A stretch of 64,000 nucleotides of DNA from Pontibacter cellulosilyticus (GTDB taxonomy: Bacteria > Bacteroidota > Bacteroidia > Cytophagales > Hymenobacteraceae): the NCBI RefSeq assembly GCF_014306105.1, contig NZ_JACRVF010000002.1, positions 268,273 through 332,272 on the forward strand, read 5' to 3'. The position numbers and the translations under genes were made by a program. How positions within the stretch are numbered: position 1 is the first letter of the stretch; the number at the start of each line of letters is the position of its first letter. Of this stretch, positions 21,330 through 30,379 are shown piece after piece. The notes under the pieces were generated by a model, which saw only the letters and a program-made list of their open reading frames with translations, searched no databases and was not told where the DNA came from.

Positions 21330-22520
21330 ATGAGTAATCTAAATAAAATCAAAGAACTCGCGCAGGCCTACGCGCCTGATACCGTACAAATACGCCGTCA
21401 CATACACGCCAACCCAGAGCTAAGTTTTGAAGAACATAACACAGCAGCCTATGTAAAGCAGGTGCTGGAGCAGTATGGTATTGCCTCTGAAAGTATGGCT
21501 AACACAGGTTTGGTTGCTTTGATAAAAGGAAACAACCCTGAAAAGAAAACCATTGCCCTGCGCGCTGATTTGGATGCCTTGCCAATTGTAGAAGCGAACG
21601 AAGTAGAGTATAAATCAAAGAACGAAGGTGTGATGCATGCCTGCGGCCACGATGTGCACACGGCCTCGTTGCTAGGTGCTGCACGTATTCTTCAGGACAT
21701 GAGGAAAGAGTTTGAAGGCACGATAAAGCTAGTCTTTCAGCCAGGTGAAGAGAAGTTTCCGGGTGGTGCCTCTATCATGATAAAAGAGGGTGTGCTCAAA
21801 AATCCTGAACCGGTTGGCATTGTGGGGCAGCACGTGTTTCCGATGCTTCCTGCTGGTAAAGTAGGCTTTAAATCCGATATGTATATGGCCAGCGCCGATG
21901 AAATTTACATCACTGTAAAAGGCAAAGGAGGCCACGCTGCATTGCCAGAAATGAATATAGACCCAGTACTTATCTCGGCGCACCTGATTGTAGCGCTGCA
22001 GCAGATCGTGAGCCGCCATGCCAGCCCGAAGGTGCCGTCGGTACTGTCGTTTGGTAAAGTGGAGGCCAAGGGAGCTACCAATGTAATCCCGAACGAGGTA
22101 AAAATAGAGGGCACCTTTAGGACGATGAACGAAGAGTGGCGCAGAGAGGCACATAAAAAGATCAAGAAACTAGCCGAAGGCCTCTGCGAAAGTATGGGCG
22201 GCAGCTGCGACATCGACATCAAGAATGGCTACCCGTACCTGAAGAACGACCCAGAGCTAACCGCCATTGCCCGTAAAGCTGCAGTTGATTATTTAGGAGA
22301 AGATAATGTAGTAGACCTGGATCTGTGGATGGGAGCTGAGGACTTCGCCTACTACTCGCAGGAGGTACCAGCCTGTTTTTACAGACTTGGAACTCGTAAC
22401 GACGAACGCGGCATCACTTCAGGCGTACATACACCAACCTTTGATATTGATGAGGCTGCAGTAGAAACCGGTATCGGTTTAATGGCCTTTGTAGCCTTAC
22501 AGGAACTGAACGAAGTATAA
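21330..22520 (+). CDS. M20-family amidohydrolase (N-acyl-amino acid / hippurate hydrolase type)
   Basis: Di-metal amidohydrolase of 396 residues, M20D group. Metal-binding motifs are visible: MHACGHDVHTA, QPGEEKFPGGASIMIKEG, and the late His in GVHTPTFDIDEAAV. The lid/dimerisation domain begins near ITVKGKGGHAALPEMNIDP. Members remove acyl groups from amino acids or process IAA conjugates; the substrate is not determined here. Sits alone between two spacers; the next gene lies 47 bp downstream and may be co-transcribed. Confidence 0.92.
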   Translation: MSNLNKIKELAQAYAPDTVQIRRHIHANPELSFEEHNTAAYVKQVLEQYGIASESMANTGLVALIKGNNPEKKTIALRADLDALPIVEANEVEYKSKNEGVMHACGHDVHTASLLGAARILQDMRKEFEGTIKLVFQPGEEKFPGGASIMIKEGVLKNPEPVGIVGQHVFPMLPAGKVGFKSDMYMASADEIYITVKGKGGHAALPEMNIDPVLISAHLIVALQQIVSRHASPKVPSVLSFGKVEAKGATNVIPNEVKIEGTFRTMNEEWRREAHKKIKKLAEGLCESMGGSCDIDIKNGYPYLKNDPELTAIARKAAVDYLGEDNVVDLDLWMGAEDFAYYSQEVPACFYRLGTRNDERGITSGVHTPTFDIDEAAVETGIGLMAFVALQELNEV

Positions 22521-22567
22521 ACTAACTGTGCCCGATTTCTGCCGCACTTAATTATCATACCTAAGCA

Positions 22568-23371
22568 ATGCCACCCATGAGAAAGCTATCCCTTCTACTT
22601 CTGCTGCTGTTGCCCCTGATCACACTGGGGCAAAGCAAAGTTACCGCGCCAACTGCCATTTGGCCTGAATGGCAGGTAGTATATGGCGTAGGGGATGAAG
22701 GCGTACTTTTCTTCAGGAACCAGTACCGCATCAATACCAACGGCGACTACAACGATCTGAAGCAATCAGGAGTGCTGAGCAGCTTTGAGCGGGTAGAGAT
22801 AAGCCTAGGTTACGAACATACTTTTACCGAGCATTGGAGAGGCGGAGCCATACTTCGCTATGCGGCAGAAGACTTTCCAAAGACCATGTTTTATGCTTTG
22901 TTCTTGCGGCATAATGGCAACCTAGGCAGCCTATATTTTAACAAACAGTTGCTGGCAGAGTATGTAAACCAGGAGGAACGTGATGCTTTCGGCAGGTTTA
23001 GAGGCATGGCAGAACTTGGCAAGCGGCTGCCGGTTAAGAGCAAGTTTATAACCCCAAGTATAAGTTACGAGGGTATGGTTATCTCCACTTTTAGTAAAGA
23101 GAACCACAGCCAGACACAGGAACGCACCATAGACCGCACACGCTTTCGCCTAAACGTGAACTATGAGTTTAACGATAAGCTTCGCATTAACCCGTATTTT
23201 ATGCGCCAAACAGATTACTATTATGTACTGGTGCCGCCGGTTTACGATGAGCAGGGAAAGCTGGTGAAGGATGGCTATACTACAAAGCGCAACCGAATTT
23301 CTCCTGTGTTTGGCTTAGAGATAAAGTATAACATCAACCGCTCAGCACAAACTGCCAGTATTACTTATTAG
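22568..23371 (+). CDS. Outer-membrane beta-barrel protein, DUF2490-like
   Basis: A 267-residue protein with signal peptide (Leu-rich, ending LITLGQ) and a chain of alternating-hydrophobicity strands such as VEISLGYEHTF, GGAILRYAAED, TRFRLNVNYEF and VFGLEIKYNI; ends in ITY, with an aromatic last residue typical of outer-membrane barrels. Similar Bacteroidota proteins are filed under DUF2490; function unknown. A second ATG at 22577 gives an equally good signal peptide and could be the start. Confidence 0.72.
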   Translation: MPPMRKLSLLLLLLLPLITLGQSKVTAPTAIWPEWQVVYGVGDEGVLFFRNQYRINTNGDYNDLKQSGVLSSFERVEISLGYEHTFTEHWRGGAILRYAAEDFPKTMFYALFLRHNGNLGSLYFNKQLLAEYVNQEERDAFGRFRGMAELGKRLPVKSKFITPSISYEGMVISTFSKENHSQTQERTIDRTRFRLNVNYEFNDKLRINPYFMRQTDYYYVLVPPVYDEQGKLVKDGYTTKRNRISPVFGLEIKYNINRSAQTASITY

Positions 23372-23526
23372 TGCTACTGGTTAACTGTCATTCAGACAGC
23401 TTGTTAACTTTTGTTGTTAATTTTTTATGACAATATTTCACGAAAATTAAGGATTATTCGGTTGGTATAATTTTTACTTAGTTATAGCTGTAAATCAATT
23501 TTGTAAGACATAAAAGGTATACAACT

Positions 23527-24048
23527 ATGGCACTTAATAGATATAGCGGCATGCAGGAGGGTATGCCAAACTCATTTAGCTCAATGTTAGACAGGTTCTT
23601 TAATGAGTCTGTAAACTCAAAAAATGTTTCTGGTTTCACACCTCACGTAGATGCCTGCGAAACGGAGAAAAGCTACGAAATAGAAGTAGCGCTGCCGGGC
23701 GTAAGGAAAGAAAACATAAACATTGATTTTCATGAAGGCAGACTAACCATTACTGGCGAACGCAGCCTGGAAAAGAAAGAAGAAGGCAGACGCTACCATA
23801 TGCTGGAAACGCAGTATGGCTCGTTTAGCAGAACATTCTACCTGCCAGACAAAGTAAGTCCGGACAAAATTTCTGCACACCTTGAGGATGGCGTGCTAAT
23901 GGTAACGGTCCCGAAAGACGAGCACAAGACCATGCGACGCCAGATCAATATCAGCTCTGCAAACGACAATAAGAATAAAGGCTCTGAGGGAAAAGCATCT
24001 GAGGGGAAAGGAAATGTGGCCGTAGAGAGTGGTAAATCTAAAAAGTAA
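23527..24048 (+). CDS. Small heat-shock protein, Hsp20/alpha-crystallin family
   Basis: ATP-independent holdase, cytoplasmic. In the 173-residue product the alpha-crystallin domain runs from about 35 to 130 (PHVDACETEKSYEIEVALPG, ITGERSLEKKEEGR, and the closing GVLMVTVPK). The usual I-x-I motif after the domain is present as INI. The C-terminal 30 residues are low-complexity (Lys, Gly, Ser, Glu). No CIRCE-like palindrome upstream. Terminator follows. Confidence 0.93.
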   Translation: MALNRYSGMQEGMPNSFSSMLDRFFNESVNSKNVSGFTPHVDACETEKSYEIEVALPGVRKENINIDFHEGRLTITGERSLEKKEEGRRYHMLETQYGSFSRTFYLPDKVSPDKISAHLEDGVLMVTVPKDEHKTMRRQINISSANDNKNKGSEGKASEGKGNVAVESGKSKK

Positions 24049-24066
24049 TAACTTATAAAAATATAA

Positions 24067-24098
24067 AGAGAGGCCAGGTAACTTTGGCCTCTTTTTTG
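24067..24098 (+). terminator. Terminator after hsp20
   Basis: Stem AGAGGCCA/TGGCCTCT (24069-24076 with 24085-24092), 8-nt loop GGTAACTT, then T6. Confidence 0.85.
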
Positions 24099-24230
24099 TT
24101 AAATAGGTATATGTATTTGCCTTACTTATCAGTATATTAGATACTAACGTATATACAGTTATCGTTACTACTATATAAGTATAGAGAAACATTAATATTT
24201 ACCAAAGCTTAAAATACTAAAACTAATCAC

Positions 24231-25733
24231 ATGAAGACGAAACAGTTTATCGTTGGCTTAACGCTTTCTGCCATGTTGGGTGGCGGTGTTGCCGTTGGTA
24301 GCTATAAGCTGCTGGAAGACGACACCGCTACTACGAGTAATACCGAAGAAACTAACCAGTACCCTACAGTGCGCTACACAAGCAATATGCGTAGCAGCGA
24401 TGTAGAGGCACCTGCAGGCTTAAATTTTGTAAAAGCAGCACAGGTTTCTACACCAGCTGTAGTACACGTAATGACGGAGTATAGCCCTAACGTTGCCAGC
24501 CGTAGCAGCAGCCCAATGGACCCGTTCCTGCGTGAGTTCTTTGGCGATGGCTTTGGCCAGCGCGTGCCGCGCGGACCACAGGTTGGTTCTGGCTCAGGTG
24601 TAATTATTGCATCTGACGGCTATATTATCACAAACAACCACGTAATTGCCGATGCCTCCAAAATAGAGGTAGTAATGGATGATAAGCGCAAGTTCGAAGC
24701 AACCTTGGTAGGAACAGATCCAACCACTGATATCGCCCTTTTAAAGATCAATGCAGATAAATTGCCAACCATCCGCTACGGTAACTCCGATGAGTTGAAG
24801 GTAGGTGAGTGGGTGCTGGCTGTTGGTAACCCTATGAACCTTACCTCTACGGTAACAGCGGGTATCGTAAGTGCCAAAGGACGTAATATTAACATATTGC
24901 GCACAAGCCAGAACAAAGACCTTAGTATAGAATCGTTTATTCAGACGGATGCGGCTGTAAACCCGGGCAACTCTGGTGGCGCCCTTGTAAACCTAAATGG
25001 TGATCTGGTGGGAATCAACACTGCCATTGCTTCACAGACAGGATCTTTTGCAGGATACTCTTTTGCAGTGCCTTCTTCTATTGTAAGCAAAGTGGTAGAC
25101 GACCTGATAAAGTATGGCGAAGTACAGCGTGCCTTGCTTGGTGCCCAGATCCAGGAGATCGATGCGACGTTTGCGAAGGAAAACGACATTAAAACGCTTA
25201 ATGGCGTTTACATTGCCAGTGTAGAAGAGAAGAGTGGAGCTCAGGAAGCAGGGCTTAAAGCCGGCGACGTTATTACATCAGTAAACGGTGTTAAAGTAGC
25301 TAAGTCGTCGCAGTTACTGGAGCAGATTGCCCGTTACCGCCCAGGCGATAAAGTAAAAGTAGAGTACCTGCGCGATAACAAAGAAAGAAATGCCACAGTT
25401 ACACTTAAAAATGTGAACTACAGCACAGAACTTGTAAAACGTAGCACAGCTAAAACTATCACGTTTGATGGTGCTACTTTTGAAGCCGTTAGCAAGCAGG
25501 AAATGAACAGACTTGGTATTGACGGTGGCGCTAAAATAAGCGACGTGCGCAGCAGCAAGTTCCGCGATACAGGTATGAAAGATGGCTTTATCATCACCCG
25601 CATAGATAAGTATGCTGTAAACCAGCCAACAGATGTGGAGAAATACCTGAAAAACATCGACAGCGGTGTAGTGTACATTGAGGGTGTTTACCCTGATGGC
25701 CTGAAAGCTTATTATCCTATCGGAAAAGGTTAA
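24231..25733 (+). CDS. DegP/HtrA-like periplasmic serine protease (Do family)
   Basis: Envelope quality-control protease/chaperone of 500 residues. N-terminal membrane anchor or uncleaved signal (about 6-27), then a trypsin-like domain with the triad His137 (NNHVIAD), Asp167 (TTDIALLKI) and Ser248 (NPGNSGGALV). PDZ1 follows (GAQEAGLKAGDVITSVNG, about 325-395) and a second, weaker PDZ region spans about 415-495 (TGMKDGFIITRIDKY). All catalytic residues are intact. Lies just after hsp20, consistent with a stress-response neighbourhood, but separated by a terminator. Confidence 0.94.
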   Translation: MKTKQFIVGLTLSAMLGGGVAVGSYKLLEDDTATTSNTEETNQYPTVRYTSNMRSSDVEAPAGLNFVKAAQVSTPAVVHVMTEYSPNVASRSSSPMDPFLREFFGDGFGQRVPRGPQVGSGSGVIIASDGYIITNNHVIADASKIEVVMDDKRKFEATLVGTDPTTDIALLKINADKLPTIRYGNSDELKVGEWVLAVGNPMNLTSTVTAGIVSAKGRNINILRTSQNKDLSIESFIQTDAAVNPGNSGGALVNLNGDLVGINTAIASQTGSFAGYSFAVPSSIVSKVVDDLIKYGEVQRALLGAQIQEIDATFAKENDIKTLNGVYIASVEEKSGAQEAGLKAGDVITSVNGVKVAKSSQLLEQIARYRPGDKVKVEYLRDNKERNATVTLKNVNYSTELVKRSTAKTITFDGATFEAVSKQEMNRLGIDGGAKISDVRSSKFRDTGMKDGFIITRIDKYAVNQPTDVEKYLKNIDSGVVYIEGVYPDGLKAYYPIGKG

Positions 25734-25756
25734 TCCAAGATAAACTATACTTACAG

Positions 25757-25795
25757 AAAGCTTCTGCAACCTTGCAGAAGCTTTTTTATTTTTTA
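25757..25795 (+). terminator. Terminator after htrA-like gene
   Basis: Stem AAAGCTTCTGCAA/TTGCAGAAGCTTT (25757-25769 with 25772-25784), tight loop, then TTTATTTTTT. Confidence 0.88.
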
Positions 25796-25841
25796 GATTT
25801 GTAAAGAGTACATTCTTTCACCATTGTTAAAAATAGAACTG

Positions 25842-27419
25842 ATGAAACAAACCATAGATGAACTTCCGCTTACAAAGGCAATTACTGATGTGCTGCACCA
25901 GCTTGGCATTAAACAGTTAAACCCTGCTTACAGCACTGGCCTAGCCTGGGGAGGACAAGAGGAAAGAAAAACAAAAGAAATATACTCACCTGCTGATGGG
26001 AACCTGATTGCGGCCGTGAACATGGCTAATGCCGAGGATTATGAGCAGGTGGTAAAGCAGGCAGAAGAAGCGTTTAAAGTATGGCGTAAGGTGCCTGCCC
26101 CAAAGCGCGGCGAAGTTGTAAGACAGATAGGCAATAAACTGCGAGAGCATAAAGAAGCGCTTGGCAAGCTTGTAAGCTACGAGATGGGTAAGATTTTGCA
26201 GGAAGGCTTAGGCGAAGTGCAGGAGATGATCGACATCTGTGATTTTGCTGTAGGCTTGTCGCGCCAGTTGCATGGCTTAACAATGCACTCGGAGCGTCCG
26301 CAGCACCGCATGTATGAGCAGTACCACCCGCTGGGAATTGTAGGCGTAATCTCTGCATTCAACTTTCCGGTAGCGGTTTGGAGTTGGAATGCTATGCTGG
26401 CTGCCGTTTGCGGCGATGTAACCATTTGGAAACCATCTGAGAAAACTCCGCTTACCGCCATTGCCTGCCAACACATCATCCGAGATGTGTTAGCGGATAA
26501 CGAATTACCAGAAGGTATCTTTAACCTAATTATTGGAGATGCCGAGGTGGGTAGCCTGATGAGCCATGATACGCGCGTTCCGCTGGTGTCAGCTACAGGT
26601 TCTACGCGCATGGGTAAAAAAGTAGGAGAGGCTGTTGGGGCCCGCTTAGGTAAGTCATTACTAGAGTTGGGTGGTAACAATGCCATTATACTTACAGAGC
26701 ATGCCGATCTGGAGATGGCTCTTCGTGCTATCGTATTTGGAGCAGTGGGTACCTGTGGCCAGCGCTGCACCTCTACCCGCCGCCTCATCATCCACGAAAA
26801 TATTTATGAGCAGGTAAAAGAGCGCTTGTTAAAAGTATATCCTAACCTGCCAATCGGACACCCATTGGATAGCACCACGCTGGTAGGGCCGCTTATTGAC
26901 AAAGATGCCGTTAATGCCTTTACCAATGCACTGGAGAAAGTACAGCAGGAGGGTGGAACCCTTTTGACTGGCGGCGAGGTGCTAAATGGCGAAGGCTACG
27001 AAACAGGCACTTATGTAAAGCCGGCGATAGTGGAGGCAGACAACAGCTATGAAATGGTGCAGGAAGAAACCTTTGCGCCAATTTTATACCTGATCAAGTA
27101 TAGCGGCGATGTAGAAAGTGCCATTGCTATCCAAAATGGAGTACGCCAGGGGTTGTCTTCGGCTATATTCTCTACTAACATACTTGAAACCGAAGCATTC
27201 TTGGGCCACTGGGGATCTGATTGCGGTATTGCCAACGTGAACATTGGTACATCAGGAGCAGAAATAGGTGGTGCCTTTGGTGGTGAGAAAGAAACAGGAG
27301 GCGGCCGTGAGTCCGGATCCGATGCCTGGAAGATATACATGCGCCGACAGACAAATACCATAAACTACAGCCGTGAACTGCCACTGGCTCAGGGTATCAA
27401 ATTTGATATTATGGATTAA
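25842..27419 (+). CDS. Aldehyde dehydrogenase, ALDH7-like (aminoadipate semialdehyde dehydrogenase type)
   Basis: NAD-dependent oxidation of an aldehyde to an acid; ALDH7 members oxidise alpha-aminoadipate semialdehyde/piperideine-6-carboxylate in lysine breakdown. The product of 525 residues has the cofactor motif SATGSTRMGKKVG, the catalytic Glu in LELGGNNAII and the catalytic Cys in GTCGQRCTSTRRL, the CTSTRRL form being typical of ALDH7. The substrate-region GTSGAEIGGAFGGEKETGGG is also ALDH7-like. ATG 25842 is chosen over a TTG six codons upstream. Other lysine-degradation genes are not present in the window. Confidence 0.9.
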   Translation: MKQTIDELPLTKAITDVLHQLGIKQLNPAYSTGLAWGGQEERKTKEIYSPADGNLIAAVNMANAEDYEQVVKQAEEAFKVWRKVPAPKRGEVVRQIGNKLREHKEALGKLVSYEMGKILQEGLGEVQEMIDICDFAVGLSRQLHGLTMHSERPQHRMYEQYHPLGIVGVISAFNFPVAVWSWNAMLAAVCGDVTIWKPSEKTPLTAIACQHIIRDVLADNELPEGIFNLIIGDAEVGSLMSHDTRVPLVSATGSTRMGKKVGEAVGARLGKSLLELGGNNAIILTEHADLEMALRAIVFGAVGTCGQRCTSTRRLIIHENIYEQVKERLLKVYPNLPIGHPLDSTTLVGPLIDKDAVNAFTNALEKVQQEGGTLLTGGEVLNGEGYETGTYVKPAIVEADNSYEMVQEETFAPILYLIKYSGDVESAIAIQNGVRQGLSSAIFSTNILETEAFLGHWGSDCGIANVNIGTSGAEIGGAFGGEKETGGGRESGSDAWKIYMRRQTNTINYSRELPLAQGIKFDIMD

Positions 27420-27462
27420 AGCAGAACAGAGCTCGTAGCTCCTGCGGGCATTTTCAAGTATA

Positions 27463-27503
27463 AAAACAAAAGCCAGTTCTAAGTCAGGGCTGGCTTTTGT
27501 TTT
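27463..27503 (+). terminator. Terminator after the aldehyde dehydrogenase gene
   Basis: Perfect 14-bp stem AAAACAAAAGCCAG/CTGGCTTTTGTTTT (27463-27476 with 27490-27503). Confidence 0.88.
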
Positions 27504-27508
27504 ACAAC

Positions 27509-27580
27509 ACCGGGTCCAACCACCCCTACCCCTCAGGGCTAAGCTCGTTAGTTTCGAGGTTGAGGGAGGTGTGGCCCGGC
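27509..27580. repeat. MITE-like element remnant, copy B
   Basis: Left arm 27509-27535 (CCGGGTCCAACCACCCCTAC onward) matches the arm of copy A; a degraded right arm GAGGGAGGTGTGGCCCGG lies at 27562-27579. The interior is only about 25 bp, so most of the element is lost. A stretch at 27429-27446 resembles part of the copy D interior. It lies in the 354-bp spacer between the ALDH terminator and the sigma factor gene; the rest of that spacer holds only the promoter region described next. Confidence 0.6.
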
Positions 27581-27651
27581 TGCATTAAAACATAACTAAT
27601 CATAATGCCAAACCTCCTCAAAACCAGGACATAAAAATATTAGAAAAATTT

Positions 27652-27686
27652 TTGCAACTTCATGCAACCTACACGCAGCACCTTTG
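27652..27686 (+). promoter_or_regulatory. Possible promoter of the ECF sigma operon with TGCAAC direct repeat
   Basis: TTTGCAACTTCATGCAACCT contains TGCAAC twice at a 10-bp step, followed by CACCTTTG (27679-27686), a partial match to TAnnTTTG. It lies 88-122 bp upstream of the sigma start. The repeat is a candidate for autoregulatory recognition; this is inference. Confidence 0.35.
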
Positions 27687-27773
27687 TCTTTAGTTCGGAA
27701 GTTGGATAAAGAGAAAGGGAGTTATTGTAAAGCCAGAGAAGAATAAAACAGCAAAACGTTAATCAGAGTCAGT

Positions 27774-28331
27774 TTGGAAACTATCAGCTACCAGGACGTT
27801 AACAGCCAAGTTATAGATAAATGCAAGGAAGGTGATAACCGTGCACAGTACGAGCTGTACAAGCTGTATTCCAAAGCTATGTTTAACGTGAGCATGCGCA
27901 TCACCAACGATTACTCTGAGGCTGAAGATGTATTGCAGGAGGCTTTCATCAGTGCATTCAAAAACCTGCATACCTACAAAGGAGAAGCATCGTTTGGCAG
28001 CTGGCTAAAGAAGATAGTGGTAAACGCAGCCATTAACGCAATCCGCAAGAGAAGGTCTGAATTGGTGCCGATGGACGAAAGAACGATCGGTGACATTGCC
28101 GAAGAAACTTATGACGACGATTCGGAGTGGAAAGTGGAGAAAGTGCGAAAAGCCATTATGAAGCTGCCAGACGGCTACAGAGTTGTGCTGAGTTTATACT
28201 TGCTGGAGGGCTTCGACCATGCTGAGATTGGAGATATTTTGGGGGTTACAGAGTCAACATCTAAATCGCAGTACAGCAGGGCGAAGAAAAAATTGTTAGA
28301 GATAATGAAAGAGCCGCAGTTTGCGGTCTGA
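27774..28331 (+). CDS. ECF-type RNA polymerase sigma factor
   Basis: A 185-residue sigma-70 family protein of the extracytoplasmic-function class. Region 2 is seen at YSEAEDVLQEAFISAFKNLH, and region 4 at LPDGYRVVLSLYLLEGFDHAEIGDILGVTESTSKSQYSRAKKKL (shortened: helix-turn-helix IGDILGVTESTSKSQ). No regions 1.1 or 3. The start is TTG at 27774 because the next Met falls inside region 2. The next gene, 32 bp downstream, encodes a probable anti-sigma factor. Confidence 0.9.
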   Translation: METISYQDVNSQVIDKCKEGDNRAQYELYKLYSKAMFNVSMRITNDYSEAEDVLQEAFISAFKNLHTYKGEASFGSWLKKIVVNAAINAIRKRRSELVPMDERTIGDIAEETYDDDSEWKVEKVRKAIMKLPDGYRVVLSLYLLEGFDHAEIGDILGVTESTSKSQYSRAKKKLLEIMKEPQFAV

Positions 28332-28363
28332 TTATAAAGAGAGTACATGAGGAGACCTATACC

Positions 28364-28996
28364 ATGAGAGATAAATTAGAGGATTTTGTGAGCGAACACC
28401 GCGATGAGTTTGACGTGTTCGAGCCCCGTCCGGACCTATGGCAGAATATCTGTCAGGAGATTCCGGCTCCTGAAAAAGAGGCGAAGGTAATTAACATTAA
28501 GTTTGGCGAGCGGGCCAGCTTCAGCGCAGATTTCTTATTTATGCGTATTGCGGCGGCAGTTGTGCTGCTATTGGGTTGTGGCCTTACGCTTTTCCTGATG
28601 AAGCAAAATGCACCGGATGCCAACACCATGATGGCTGCCTCACAACAGCAGGTTATTAGCAACATAGCCCCTGAGATTGTAGAAGTTGAAGCTTATTATG
28701 TGAGCGAGATAGAGGAGATGAAGGGAGAGCTTAGCGAGTACGACAAAAAGATACTCGGGCTGAGTGGCCAGAAAGAGATTGACCGCGAACTGGCACGCCT
28801 CGATAGCAGCTACATGCAACTGAAAAAGCAACTATACACCACACCAAATACAGAAGAAATTGTTGAGGCCATGGTCCAGAACCTGCAGATACGGATCGAG
28901 GTGCTTAACAGACAGCTGGAAGTTCTCCAGAACATTAAGAAAATGGAAAAAACCATTAACGCTGAACTTAAAGAAAATGAAACTACGAATATTTAA
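28364..28996 (+). CDS. Probable membrane-bound anti-sigma factor
   Basis: A 210-residue protein with a cytoplasmic N-terminus of about 60 residues (starting MRDKLEDFVSEHRDEFDVFE), one membrane segment (about 64-86, MRIAAAVVLLLGCGLTLFLM) and an extracytoplasmic part rich in Glu, Leu and Gln, probably helical/coiled coil. No HxxxCxxC zinc anti-sigma motif is present, so it is not of the ZAS type. The role is inferred from its topology and its place right after an ECF sigma gene. Its end overlaps the next gene by 20 bp. Confidence 0.7.
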   Translation: MRDKLEDFVSEHRDEFDVFEPRPDLWQNICQEIPAPEKEAKVINIKFGERASFSADFLFMRIAAAVVLLLGCGLTLFLMKQNAPDANTMMAASQQQVISNIAPEIVEVEAYYVSEIEEMKGELSEYDKKILGLSGQKEIDRELARLDSSYMQLKKQLYTTPNTEEIVEAMVQNLQIRIEVLNRQLEVLQNIKKMEKTINAELKENETTNI

Positions 28997-30185
28997 CACC
29001 ATCTGCTGCCTTGCCCTACTAACAGCTGCGGCACCCAGCATGGCTCTGGCTCAAAAAAGTAAGCCAGCTCCATGTCCGTCCGACATTCAAGTCAATGTTG
29101 ATTTGAAAGATGTCGCCTCTCTTGCCAACCTCGCATCTTTGGCTGATCTGGCAGAGGTAAAACAACTTGCTGGCCTAACCGAATTAAAAGATTTACCTGA
29201 ACTAATGCGGCTTTCTGAACTGGAAGCTATTGCAGACGAGCTGGATATTGACCAAGCAGGCGCTGTAACACACATAAACCAGGATGCAGATGCCGCTGCC
29301 TACGACGTCGAGAAACGCAAAACGTTTGAGAAGACCTACAAGGTAAACAGCTCCGATGCCTTAAGCATTGTAAACAAGTTTGGTAAGGTGAGTGTGAACA
29401 CTTGGAACAAGAGCGAGATACAAGTTAAAGTAGACATAATTGCAAGGTGTGCTACAGAAGCGAGAGCAGTAGAACTGCTGGACAAAATCAATGTTGTTGA
29501 CAACCGTGAAGGCAATACAATCTCGATAGTTACTAAAATGGAACCGATGCGCGTGTCCGGCAACAATAACAGAAGCTTTGAGATAAATTACACCATATAC
29601 ATGCCAGAGAGTAATAGCCTTGCAGTGAAGAATAGCTTTGGCGATGTACAATTGGCCTCACTTAAAGGCAAAACAAATGTAAACGTGTCTTACGGCGCGC
29701 TTAAAACAGAAAGGCTGAGCAACAGCGACAACTACGTGAAAGTTGCCTACGGCTCCGGAAACTGTGGCTACATAAACGGAGGCAATGTTAACCTAGCTTA
29801 TGCAGATGTTTTTGTAGGCGGAGCCAATGGTTTAAAAGGCAGCGCCAGCTATGGAAACTTCAAAATAGGCCAGCTAACCGAGGAAATGGACATAGATTTC
29901 AAGCATGGTACATTTAAGGTAGATAATGTGAGCAAGGACATTAAAAAGATAGCGCTAAACAGTAACTATGGTAGCGTAAGCCTGAACTTTGCTGATAACT
30001 CCTCCTTTAACTTTGATGTGAATGTTTCGTTCGGAGACTTTAAAGTGGATAGGTCGCTTATTAATTTGACTACGATGGAGAAAGGCTATACATCTGCTGA
30101 GTATAAAGGCAAATTTGGAGGAACATCTCCTAAAGGTATGGTTAATATTACCTCTAAGTTTGGCGATGTGAAATTTACGAAATAA
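28977..30185 (+). CDS. Secreted beta-solenoid-like protein (DUF4097-like)
   Basis: A 402-residue exported protein (signal peptide ending SMALAQ). After a Leu/Ala-rich segment (about 28-80, ASLANLASLADLAEV), the rest is a run of short beta-strand repeats with recurring F/Y-G-D/S/N motifs (NSFGDVQLASLKG, VSYGALKTERL, ASYGNFKIGQL, NSNYGSVSLNF, VSFGDFKVDR, SKFGDVKFT), as in DUF4097-type putative adhesins. Start ATG 28977 gives the signal peptide; an upstream in-frame extension lacks one. Last gene of the sigma/anti-sigma operon and a likely regulon member or signal source. Confidence 0.75.
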   Translation: MKLRIFNTICCLALLTAAAPSMALAQKSKPAPCPSDIQVNVDLKDVASLANLASLADLAEVKQLAGLTELKDLPELMRLSELEAIADELDIDQAGAVTHINQDADAAAYDVEKRKTFEKTYKVNSSDALSIVNKFGKVSVNTWNKSEIQVKVDIIARCATEARAVELLDKINVVDNREGNTISIVTKMEPMRVSGNNNRSFEINYTIYMPESNSLAVKNSFGDVQLASLKGKTNVNVSYGALKTERLSNSDNYVKVAYGSGNCGYINGGNVNLAYADVFVGGANGLKGSASYGNFKIGQLTEEMDIDFKHGTFKVDNVSKDIKKIALNSNYGSVSLNFADNSSFNFDVNVSFGDFKVDRSLINLTTMEKGYTSAEYKGKFGGTSPKGMVNITSKFGDVKFTK

Positions 30186-30216
30186 GTGTTTGTTAGATAA
30201 GTTTGTTTAAGGTGAG

Positions 30217-30248
30217 AAAGGCCAGCAGTAGCTGGCCTTTTACTTTTT
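30217..30248 (+). terminator. Terminator after the sigma factor operon
   Basis: Stem AAAGGCCAGC/GCTGGCCTTT (30217-30226 with 30231-30240), AGTA loop, then TACTTTTT. Confidence 0.85.
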
Positions 30249-30379
30249 AGGGGTGTCTGGTTCTGCTTCTACACAGCGGTTTTGCGCAGAACAAGCTAAA
30301 CTATTAATATGGTAGCTGGTTGCATTTTGCGGTTAATGCTTAATTTTAAGTTGAACTTAGCATCTATAAGTATAAGCCT

